Shown one piece after another: positions 34,749 through 42,390 of a DNA stretch of 47,949 nt. Position 1 is the stretch's first letter. Every line of letters begins with the position of its first letter. Origin of the DNA: Deltaproteobacteria bacterium. Its GTDB lineage: Bacteria > Desulfobacterota > Desulfarculia > Adiutricales > Adiutricaceae. The notes under the pieces were generated by a model. The model had not been told where the DNA came from and searched no databases. It saw only the letters and a program-made list of their open reading frames with translations. The translations under genes and the position numbers were made by a program. The stretch lies in assembly GCA_031271165.1 (NCBI GenBank), contig JAISWF010000275.1:1-47949 (forward strand), written 5' to 3'.

Positions 34749-35846
34749 TCAGGGCACTGGTATTGGCCGCACCTTAAGGCTTGGGGCCCGGGAGCGGACC
34801 GGTTCGGCTAAATAATCGATCGGATTTTCATCAAAGTCATAATACCAGCCATCCCAGCCAGGATCCAGAGTCCAGATGCGCTCGGCCAAGGGTGGGTGGG
34901 AGCTGAAAAAGGTATGTTTCTCCGGTTGAGCCAAAAAGAAGTGGTTAAGACCGGGGACAGAGCCGGATTTTATGAGGCTGCCCTGGCTGAGGCCGCCGAT
35001 TTTTTTCAGCACCCCGGCTAAAGAGGCTGAGTTTCGGGTAAACTGAACAGCAGAGGCATCGGCCAGCATCTCCCGGCGCCGACTAAAGGCGGCCTGAAGG
35101 AGGCGGCCCATAAAGGTGCCGAGGAACCCAAGGGCTACCATGGCCAAGACGACAAGAATGATTCGGCCGTTTCTAACTCTTAGCAGCAAATTTCGGCCGG
35201 TCGTTTGGAGCCAGAAAAGCCCGTGGAGCCAGCCGGCCATGATAGTAAAATGTCTCATGTCGCCGTTAAGGATGTGACTGAATTCGTGGGCGATCAGGGC
35301 CGACAATTCGTCGCGGTCCAGATACCTTAACGCTCCATAGCTTACCAAAACCGCCGCATCATCGGAGGTCAGGCCAGCCGCCATGGCGTTGATGCCGTTT
35401 TCGGCTGGCAGAATATAAAGATCAGGTTCGGAAATGGAGGCCGCCAAACTCATTTCAGCAATGATGTTGCGAAGTCTTTTTTCGCATTCCAGGCCCGCTC
35501 TGGTGCCCAGGATGCCGTCGGGGGACAAGGGGGTGCCTCCGAGTTTGGTGGCGATAAATGTTGACCCCCCCTGATGAATTTGACGGATCTGCAACAGTGA
35601 CAAGATGATGATGGCCAACAGAAAAAAACCGGTAATTATCAGGGCCCGCTTGTCGAATGACCAAATGGTTGCCTTGGGGTCAAGTGGGGTGCGAGAATCG
35701 TACAAGTAAATTTGCCAAAACCTGATAACCAAGTAGAACAAACAAGACCAAAGTATCATCACCATGATGAACGACAACCCGAAGAGAGTGCTAAAGCGCC
35801 GGCTCTCTTCTTGGGACTGAAAAAAATTAAAGGTATTTTGAGTCAT
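34749..35846 (-). CDS. membrane-bound M48-family zinc metallopeptidase
   Basis: The 365-residue peptidase has two N-terminal membrane segments (FIMVMILWSCLFYLVIRFW, ALIITGFFLLAIIILSLL) and the zinc motif HEFSHILNGD. A third zinc-ligand region (RRREMLADASAVQFT) and further hydrophobic stretches follow. It resembles HtpX/Oma1-type proteins that degrade or process membrane proteins under stress, but lacks features that would identify it as HtpX itself. It follows two LemA-family genes on the same strand (95-bp gap), a partnership known from several bacteria, which suggests a joint role at the inner membrane. Confidence 0.88.
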   Translation of the reverse strand: MTQNTFNFFQSQEESRRFSTLFGLSFIMVMILWSCLFYLVIRFWQIYLYDSRTPLDPKATIWSFDKRALIITGFFLLAIIILSLLQIRQIHQGGSTFIATKLGGTPLSPDGILGTRAGLECEKRLRNIIAEMSLAASISEPDLYILPAENGINAMAAGLTSDDAAVLVSYGALRYLDRDELSALIAHEFSHILNGDMRHFTIMAGWLHGLFWLQTTGRNLLLRVRNGRIILVVLAMVALGFLGTFMGRLLQAAFSRRREMLADASAVQFTRNSASLAGVLKKIGGLSQGSLIKSGSVPGLNHFFLAQPEKHTFFSSHPPLAERIWTLDPGWDGWYYDFDENPIDYLAEPVRSRAPSLKVRPIPVP

Positions 35847-35941
35847 GCTTTTCGTCCCGACTCGGCTGGACGCCTTAATTTTTAAGGTGTTCGGCTTTTG
35901 GTTTCACACCTGAAGCGTCGGTTAATATTCAATCCAAGGTT

Positions 35942-36559
35942 TCATGGATTAGCCGGAGGGGTTAGGGTAAAGCGAACCGGTTCGGCTTGGGTTGGGTCGG
36001 TCAGAACCCACAGGTTGGCCGGCAGAAAGCCAAAGAGGCCAGCAAAGAGCACTGACGGGAAAACCTCCCGAGCCTGGTTGTACTCCATGACCAGGTAGTT
36101 GTAAGAAGAGCGGGCCAAGCTGATTTGATCCTCGGTTTTGGTCAGTTCGTTCATTAGCTCACTTATGGTAGAGTCGGCTTTGAGATTGGGATAACTTTCC
36201 ACCACCACCATCAGTTGAGATAAAATTCCCGAAAGGCTACTGTCGGCCTCAGACAGTCTTTTGAGAGCGCCGGCCTGGGAGGGGTCACCAGAGGCACTCT
36301 GGCGGGCCTGAGCGGCGACGTTGCGGGCTTTGATGACCGCATCTAAGGTCTGGCTTTCATGGGCTAGATAAGCCCGGGAACTTTCAACTAAATTTGGGAT
36401 CAGATCGTAGCGGCGCTTGAGTTGGACATCGATCTGGGCAAAGGAGGCTTGAAAGGCATTTTTAGCTTTGACCAAGCGGTTATAGATGAGCGCCAGAAGC
36501 CCACCTATTATGCCCAAAATTACCACTAAAACCAGGAGAAAAAGTAAGACAGAGGTCAT
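35942..36559 (-). CDS. LemA-family membrane protein (copy 1)
   Basis: The 205-residue protein has one N-terminal membrane helix (VLLFLLVLVVILGIIGGLLALIY). A long helical-bundle domain follows with the LemA hallmark VQLKRRYDLIPNLVESSRAYLAHE, and then a segment ending VFPSVLFAGLFGF. The C-terminus is faintly Pro-rich. LemA proteins are anchored in the inner membrane with unclear function, commonly beside M48 peptidases or TPM-domain proteins. AAGGAA precedes the ATG. It shares about half of its residues by eye with the adjacent copy at 36708, so the pair probably arose by duplication. Confidence 0.9.
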   Translation of the reverse strand: MTSVLLFLLVLVVILGIIGGLLALIYNRLVKAKNAFQASFAQIDVQLKRRYDLIPNLVESSRAYLAHESQTLDAVIKARNVAAQARQSASGDPSQAGALKRLSEADSSLSGILSQLMVVVESYPNLKADSTISELMNELTKTEDQISLARSSYNYLVMEYNQAREVFPSVLFAGLFGFLPANLWVLTDPTQAEPVRFTLTPPANP

Positions 36560-36707
36560 AATAATTCCTTATTCTGGCATTTATTGGCGCACAAAAGGTT
36601 AAGAAAATAACCTTTAAGCAAAAGGTCAAATAAGCCAAGCGGCTTTCTGGCCAAAAGAGCCGACGACGCTGGGACTAAGGCCCTAATTAAAACCTTCCGA
36701 CGACAGC

Positions 36708-37331
36708 TCACCGGTCATCAAGTTCCAGCCTTTTGAGAGGGGTGGTGCTGGGGGTTATGGTTTCGGACGGGTTGATTTTCCACAGTCCCGCCGGCCCGAA
36801 CCCGAAAACAGAGGAAAATAGGACGGCCGGAAACATCTCTCTGGCTTGATTGTAGGACATGACTGCATCGTTATATGCCTGCCGGGCGAAGCTGATGCGG
36901 TTTTCGGTGCTCCGGAGATCTTCGGTCAAATTGGCGACCGTTCGGTCGGCTTTAAGATCGGGGTAACTTTCTATGACCGCCCTCAGTTGGGTCAAGGCCG
37001 AGGACAGGGCCGTATCAGCTTGACCCAAGAGCATTAGGGCTGGGACTTGGGTGGGATCCCCATTGGTGCTCAGGCGAGCTCCAGAAGCGGCATTACGGGC
37101 GTTGATTACCGTCTCCAAAGTAATTCGTTCATGGCCCAGGTAAGCTCTAGTACTTTCGACCAGACTTGGGATCAAATCATAACGCCGTTTAAGCTGGACA
37201 TCGATCTGGGAAAAAGCGTTGGTGTAACGATTTTTTAGGACCACTAAACGGTTATAAACAACCAGCAGAACAATAGCCAGAATAAACAGTATTAAAGCTA
37301 AAGTCAATAAAAAAAGTATTAAAGAGCCCAT
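36708..37331 (-). CDS. LemA-family membrane protein (copy 2)
   Basis: A second LemA paralogue, about 207 residues from the preferred ATG at 37331, where AGGTGAT lies upstream; the ORF track starts at GTG 37340. It has the N-terminal helix (LILFLLTLALILFILAIVLLVVY) and VQLKRRYDLIPSLVESTRAYLGHE, and ends MFPAVLFSSVFGF followed by a polar tail. Domain layout is the same as in copy 1, which starts 150 bp downstream. The two copies differ mainly in the C-terminal tail, so they may form a hetero-oligomer or have split functions. Confidence 0.9.
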   Translation of the reverse strand: MGSLILFLLTLALILFILAIVLLVVYNRLVVLKNRYTNAFSQIDVQLKRRYDLIPSLVESTRAYLGHERITLETVINARNAASGARLSTNGDPTQVPALMLLGQADTALSSALTQLRAVIESYPDLKADRTVANLTEDLRSTENRISFARQAYNDAVMSYNQAREMFPAVLFSSVFGFGPAGLWKINPSETITPSTTPLKRLELDDR

Positions 37332-37746
37332 GGAGATCACCTAAAAATTTATGATATTTTTTTGGAAATTACCAATTGATATATGTCAACATACAGAATT
37401 AAAAATTTACTTTTAGAATACAGTTATAATTAAGAAAATATTTGTTAGCTTGATGTTTAAGGTGATTAAAAGGCCAACGGCTGGCCGGCTGAACCGCCGT
37501 CAATTAAAAGGTCCTGGGTTTTCGGTTTAGACTAACGGATCCAGCTTAGCAACTGAGCGGAAAGCTAGTTAGAAAGCCAGTTAAAACCGGTCTCACCAGA
37601 AAGTCTGTTCGAAATGTTCTCTTGGCCAAGGTAATTTTGGCCATTAGCCACTAGGCTGATGGCTAATAGCTGCGGTCAACAAATTTGCTGCGGGAGACAT
37701 CAGCCCGGCCGGAACAGTGCGGGCCGATTAATTTCAAACACTACGG
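37332..37746. other. intergenic spacer upstream of the LemA genes
   Basis: About 400 bases, AT-rich near the LemA start. No ORF, terminator or repeat stands out; it must contain the LemA/M48 promoter. Confidence 0.5.
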
Positions 37747-38643
37747 TCAGGGGATATTGAGGTTGGCCCCGACCGGAGCGACTGTGGTCAAAAGGTGTGG
37801 GTTCATGGCCCGGAAGGTCTTGTAATCCACCTTGTATTGAGCGGCCAGACTTTTGATGTCGGCCGAAGCCTCTAGACGGATCCGTTTAGTCGACAGAATC
37901 GACCAGCCTTTGGTCAAGGTGTAGCCATACACATGAGGATTTGAGTAAAGAACTTTTCCGGCCAAGACTTGGTTGAAAAACTTTTCCGCTGATTCTTCGA
38001 CATAGAGGCGATAATAGTCTTTTTCCCCATCCGCTTGGGTCAGGGCGGTGAGCAGGGCTCTTTGGTCGATGAAGGCCGCCAAGGCCAAGGTCCAGGACCC
38101 CAATGCATTTTTTAGAGCGGCAATTTTGGCTGCTGCCGCCTGGGATGAGGCCACCGGGTCAAGGCGTTCGTCGATTCTATTATTGACGATTAGGCCGGCT
38201 TCAGTGGCCTCGTGAGCAGTCATCCGCCACATGCCCCGCCGGCCTGCGGCCAGGAAGAGAGGGTCGAGATTGGTCAGGGTCATGGGCAGGAACTTGAAAT
38301 CAGCCGGCACATTCTGAGATTCCAAGGCCGCCGTGATAACCGGCAGATATCGTTCTGACCGTCTTAATGTGAGCCAGACTCTGGATTTGGCTTCCGAGAT
38401 AAGTAAAAGCTCCTGATCGAGTCCCTCGTGGACCTCCAGCCGGGACATGGCCACAGGTTCGCCGGCAAAGTTTAGGGCCATGGCTGAAGCAAAGGCCGGA
38501 GAATACAACAGAGCGGGGATCAAAGAAAGGAGAAGAAACCGGAATATAGACGGTGAGCCGGTCCGACCGGCTGAACGGCGCCGGGCGGGCAAGTCCGCCC
38601 GGGAGCTAAAGCCGGGGATTTTTATGGTACGGCAAGCGATCAT
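37747..38643 (-). CDS. secreted lytic-transglycosylase-like protein lacking the catalytic Glu, with LysM-like end
   Basis: A 298-residue exported protein whose signal peptide (FRFLLLSLIPALLYSPAFASA) is preceded by a long basic leader. Residues 92-195 follow the MltD/SLT fold: RSERYLPVITAALESQNVPADFKFLPM, RGMWRMTAHEATEAGL, IDERLDPVASSQAAAAKI and LGSWTLALAAF. The catalytic block, usually LPxVESxFNP, reads LPMTLTNLDP, so Leu123 replaces the catalytic Glu, and the AAYNAG motif has become AAFIDQ. The last 43 residues (SADIKSLAAQYKVDYKTFRAMNPHL...) look like a LysM peptidoglycan-binding module. It is probably a non-cleaving glycan-binding protein. GAGAGG precedes the ATG. It starts 31 bp after the ankyrin gene. 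Confidence 0.8.
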   Translation of the reverse strand: MIACRTIKIPGFSSRADLPARRRSAGRTGSPSIFRFLLLSLIPALLYSPAFASAMALNFAGEPVAMSRLEVHEGLDQELLLISEAKSRVWLTLRRSERYLPVITAALESQNVPADFKFLPMTLTNLDPLFLAAGRRGMWRMTAHEATEAGLIVNNRIDERLDPVASSQAAAAKIAALKNALGSWTLALAAFIDQRALLTALTQADGEKDYYRLYVEESAEKFFNQVLAGKVLYSNPHVYGYTLTKGWSILSTKRIRLEASADIKSLAAQYKVDYKTFRAMNPHLLTTVAPVGANLNIP

Positions 38644-38674
38644 TGATACCTCTCAGGGTCATGATAAGCTGAAC

Positions 38675-40006
38675 TTATTGGCCTGGTTCAGGTTTAGGCT
38701 TCCTCGGTTCTACTCCGGTGAGTTTTGTCAAGGTTTCACTGACAGCTGGGTTACGGTTGTTGTTGACCAAGTCAAAGACATCACGGCCTTCTTTATCCTT
38801 AAGAAAAGGATCGGCCCCGCCGCCGAGGAGAGTTTTGATGATTAAGGGGTCATGGCTGGAAGCCGCCGCCATCATCAAAGCAGTTAAGCCTTTATCGGTT
38901 TGGGCATTGGGATCGGCCCCTTGGAGTAAAAGATATCGGGCGATGTTGGGCTGAGGATTGAGGGCGGCCGCCATAATTGGGGTTAGCAACATCGTATTGG
39001 TCTGGTTGACGTCGAATCCGAGGACCAAAATCCGCCGGATGTTTTCGACGTTGGGGGCGCTTAGAGACGCCGAAAACAAGATACTGGACTCAATTTCATC
39101 GACGGCCTTGGTATTGGCCCCAGCCCCAATAAATGCGGTGAGCACTTCAGGATTAGAATTGGAGGCGGCCCCAAAAATAGGCGTTTCCTGCCGATTGTTT
39201 CTGGCCTCCAGGTTAGCTCCGGCCCGGATCAGAGTCAAAGCCACCTCCGGATTGGTAGAAAAACGGGCGGCGGCAAAAAGGGCCGTTTCCCCGTCAGAGT
39301 TGGCGGCATCAATGTTGGCCCCCAGTTCGATCAGGGCCTTGAGGTTGGGAATGTTTCCGGTCTGAGCGGCATTGAGTAGCGGCCGGAAGCCCTGACCATC
39401 CACCGACTCAATGTCAGCTCCCAATTTGATCAGCGCTTCCAAGACTTTGGGATTGGTATTGTTGGTAGCCGCCTGGTGGATGGCGGTTACCCCGTGAAAA
39501 GTCTGATAGTTAAGGGGTATCTTGGGAGCTAGAACATTTACTACGGCCGGTTCGGGATTAAAGGAGGCGGCAAACATCAGAGCGTTCAGACCATAGTGAT
39601 TTTCAACTGCTTCAGGATCGGCCCCGGCTTTAAGGAGAGCCTCAATGACTTTGGGATCCGGGTTAGAGCCGCTGGCCCGCATCAGAGGCGTCAGGCCGTC
39701 GGGAGTGCGCAGGTTGAGATCGGCCCCTTCTTGGATAGCTTTTTCAACATCCTGGGCCGACCCTTTAGCGCAGGTTTCCAGCCAGGCTTGTTCTTGGGGG
39801 CTGAGGCCAGCAGCGTCTGTTTCTTTGGCCGCCGGGCCAAGTTCCGAAGCCGCCGCTTCCCCGGCATCATTAGGGCTGGTTGGGGCTGGCTCAGCTGCCG
39901 CTGGGGGGTTGGCGGCTTCGGCCGGTGTCTGAGCCAAGCTAGGGTAACAAAAGGCTAATGTCAAACAAAAGAAGCTAATGGTCAGACCGACGGAGATATA
40001 TTTCAT
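38675..40006 (-). CDS. exported ankyrin-repeat protein
   Basis: The protein has a signal peptide (VGLTISFFCLTLAFCYPSLAQ), an Ala/Pro-rich spacer (about 25-70) and then about ten ankyrin repeats of 33-35 residues to the C-terminus. Repeats follow the pattern G-x-TPLM-x-A...NP-x-x-VxxALLKAGADPEA, with an extra NPxP insert in the first loop of most units. A Pro/Lys-rich tail ends it. Being exported, it probably works in the periplasm as a binding scaffold. The ORF starts at TTG 40009; ATG 40006 follows GAGG by ten bases. The next gene, 31 bp downstream, encodes the pseudo-transglycosylase, and the two may form a periplasmic pair. Confidence 0.9.
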   Translation of the reverse strand: MKYISVGLTISFFCLTLAFCYPSLAQTPAEAANPPAAAEPAPTSPNDAGEAAASELGPAAKETDAAGLSPQEQAWLETCAKGSAQDVEKAIQEGADLNLRTPDGLTPLMRASGSNPDPKVIEALLKAGADPEAVENHYGLNALMFAASFNPEPAVVNVLAPKIPLNYQTFHGVTAIHQAATNNTNPKVLEALIKLGADIESVDGQGFRPLLNAAQTGNIPNLKALIELGANIDAANSDGETALFAAARFSTNPEVALTLIRAGANLEARNNRQETPIFGAASNSNPEVLTAFIGAGANTKAVDEIESSILFSASLSAPNVENIRRILVLGFDVNQTNTMLLTPIMAAALNPQPNIARYLLLQGADPNAQTDKGLTALMMAAASSHDPLIIKTLLGGGADPFLKDKEGRDVFDLVNNNRNPAVSETLTKLTGVEPRKPKPEPGQ

Positions 40007-40096
40007 CAATTAAAAACCTCATGAGAAAAAATGCAATAAAATAACTTCTAATTAGATAAGGTTAAAAAATTAAGGGTGCAATATAGACAAATGATT

Positions 40097-41368
40097 TTAG
40101 TTAAAATCTTCCTTGGTGACCACCACTATGCCCCTGCGGGTAACCGAAAAACGAGCCCGGTCCTCCTTGGGGTTGTAACCGATGACAGTGCGGGCCGGGA
40201 GTTTGGCTCCGTCGGAAATAATGGCTTTTTTGATTTTACTAAAACGCCCGATATCGACGTTTTCCATGATTACCGATTCGTCGACCTCAGCTCCACGGTG
40301 GACCGAAACATTGTAGGACAAAACGCTGTTTCTGACCGTACCGCCGCCGATAACGCAACCGTGGGACACCAGTGAATCGCGGGCCAGGCCGTGGAGGGGG
40401 GTACCGTCAGACTCGGTGACTGACAAGGTTTTGACTGGTGGGAACTGGTGCTGGGCGGTTCGCATGGGCCAGCGGACGCCGTAAAGATTAAAAAAGGGAG
40501 CCAGACCGCACAGGTCCATGTTGGCATTCCAGTAGGCATCAAGGTTACCAACGTCGCGCCAGTAACCAGAGTCAGGGGCGACCTCGACCGGTTTTTCGGC
40601 CCGGCTGCCTTCCTCGTCAGTAAAAAAGACCACTTCCTCAATTTTGTTTTCCCGGCGGTAGGGATAAGCGATGACCTTATGGGTCTTGAGGATGCTTGGG
40701 AGTATGTCTTTTCCAAAATCCGGCCGGTCGTCGTTTTTTAACAAATCAATGAGCACCGGGGCCGAAAACAGGTAAATGCCCATCGAGGCCAGACACACGT
40801 CAGGGTTGCCAGGGATGGAGGCCGGATTTTTTGGTTTTTCCTGAAAGCCAGTGACTTCGAAAGATTCGTTGACCTGAAGAACGCCGTACTCTTTGGCTTC
40901 GCTCTTGGGAGTTTCGATGACGGCTATAGTAACGTCAGCATTATTGGCACAGTGATAACGCTTGAAGATTTCGTAGTTCATCTTGTAAACGTGGTCGGCT
41001 GAGAGAATCAAAAGGTGTGATGGTTTCTCGGCTTCGATCATTTCTAAGTTCTGGCGGATGGAGTCGGCCGTCCCTTGGTACCATTTGTCGCCGGTCATCA
41101 TTTGTGGCGGAACGATCCTCAGAAAGTGGCCCAGGGACTGGCTGAAAATGTTCCAGCCCGATTCCAGATGTTGAATCAGGGTCTGGGCCTTGTACTGGGG
41201 AAGTACCAAGATTCGATAGACCTCTGAATTGATGCAGTTGGAGAGGGACAGATCAGCCAGCATGTAAATGCCACCAAAGGGGATGGCCGGCTTGGAGCGG
41301 GATCTGGTCAAAGGCATGAGCCGTTCGCCTTTTCCGCCGGCCATAATCAAAGCAATAACATTTTTCAT
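40097..41368 (-). CDS. glgC: glucose-1-phosphate adenylyltransferase
   Basis: The 423-residue enzyme makes ADP-glucose, the committed step of glycogen synthesis, in the cytoplasm. It shows the nucleotide-binding start IALIMAGGKGERLMPLTRSRSKPAIPFGG, LSADHVYKMNYE, the VTGFQEKP substrate loop and a C-terminal left-handed beta-helix (GCVIGGGTVRNSVLSYNVSVHRGAEVDESVIMENVDIG). The length matches bacterial GlgC. A strong AAGGTGG lies four bases before the ATG, and a candidate promoter (TTGCGT, 16 bases, TATACA) lies upstream on the minus strand. It is monocistronic or leads into the ankyrin gene 90 bp downstream. Confidence 0.96.
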   Translation of the reverse strand: MKNVIALIMAGGKGERLMPLTRSRSKPAIPFGGIYMLADLSLSNCINSEVYRILVLPQYKAQTLIQHLESGWNIFSQSLGHFLRIVPPQMMTGDKWYQGTADSIRQNLEMIEAEKPSHLLILSADHVYKMNYEIFKRYHCANNADVTIAVIETPKSEAKEYGVLQVNESFEVTGFQEKPKNPASIPGNPDVCLASMGIYLFSAPVLIDLLKNDDRPDFGKDILPSILKTHKVIAYPYRRENKIEEVVFFTDEEGSRAEKPVEVAPDSGYWRDVGNLDAYWNANMDLCGLAPFFNLYGVRWPMRTAQHQFPPVKTLSVTESDGTPLHGLARDSLVSHGCVIGGGTVRNSVLSYNVSVHRGAEVDESVIMENVDIGRFSKIKKAIISDGAKLPARTVIGYNPKEDRARFSVTRRGIVVVTKEDFN

Positions 41369-41952
41369 AGGACCACCTTGTTATTTACGGGCCAATTTAG
41401 CGGTTACCGGTTAAGATTGCCGCTTTCAGTCTGTATAACTATTGACTTTTCCAACGCAAAACAAAGTATTGCTCTTAAACTTATTTGATAAAAATAGTCA
41501 ATTATCATATTTCAATAAGTATTGCTGATCTCGGATGAAAAATTGAGGCGAATAATCAAACCAAAGTTTTCCCTTTGGCCCTAATGAATGATAGCACGTG
41601 TTGTCAGATTTTTCTGTTGGTCAAAGTAAAATAGTTGTAAAACAACCTACGAATCAATGAATATATATTATAAAATATAAATATTAAGCATAAAATTGAG
41701 CATATAACCCCGTTAGCCATAATTGATCTGGAAGTTGATCACTTCGGCTTGGGGAGGATTTTTCAATAATTCAATTATAGCCTGTAAGGTCGGTCTTGAC
41801 TAGCAGAAAAATCCAAGCAGTTTAAGGAAGTAAACTGTCTTTGGGGTTAAGGCGTTAATTTTCAGAGTTTAAATAGATAGAAAAGTTTTGTTAAAACGCT
41901 GCGGTCGCGGCCGCAGCGTCGGTCAATGATAATGCTGGTCGAAATTATTGGT
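41369..41952. other. intergenic region between ybeY and glgC
   Basis: No gene. It carries the ybeY terminator at 41896-41919 and the glgC promoter region, and is AT-rich between 41600 and 41720. Confidence 0.5.
41896..41919 (-). terminator. rho-independent terminator of the phoH-HD-ybeY operon
   Basis: ACGCTGCGG-CCGCGA-CCGCAGCGT (minus strand) is a perfect 9-bp stem followed by TTTTAACAAAACTTTT, 34 bases past the ybeY stop. Confidence 0.8.
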
Positions 41953-42390
41953 TCAGAGATCGCATTTGATCAGAGCCAAAAGCCTTTCCGTCTCCTTTTG
42001 CTGGGCTTGGTCTTGGGCCTGGCCCAGTTCATGATCGTGGCCGGCAAGGTGGAGGACGGCGTGGATCAAATAGAAATAAAAAAGCTCACCGGGGTCGATT
42101 CCCTCTTGTTGGGACTGCCTTAAAATCGTCTGGCTGGATATGGCTATGTCGCCCAGGTACCCGGTGAGGCCCTTGGCTAAATTGGTATCGGAAAAGGATA
42201 AAACATTGGTGCTCTGGTCCAGGCCTCTGAAATCCCGGTTAAGGACCCTTATCTCTTGGTCGTCGGTGACTAAAACCGTCAGCCCCGCCCCTTTAAATTG
42301 TAGATTAGCCAGCACCAGGCCTAGTCTGCGCCTGATTTTATACGGGTTAATGGGTAAGACGTTTTGGTTGTTCACTATTGAAATGGCCAT
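41953..42390 (-). CDS. ybeY: endoribonuclease/rRNA maturation factor YbeY
   Basis: The protein carries the UPF0054 signature HAVLHLAGHDHE, whose three histidines bind zinc, and the preceding block NVLSFSDTN...GYLGDIAIS. YbeY helps mature 16S rRNA and controls ribosome quality. The ORF begins at 42432, but MAISIVNNQ at 42390 is where family members normally start (145 aa) and still overlaps the HD-protein gene by 44 bases. There is no clear ribosome site, so translation is probably coupled. It closes the conserved phoH / 7TM-HD / ybeY cluster. Confidence 0.92.
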   Translation of the reverse strand: MAISIVNNQNVLPINPYKIRRRLGLVLANLQFKGAGLTVLVTDDQEIRVLNRDFRGLDQSTNVLSFSDTNLAKGLTGYLGDIAISSQTILRQSQQEGIDPGELFYFYLIHAVLHLAGHDHELGQAQDQAQQKETERLLALIKCDL

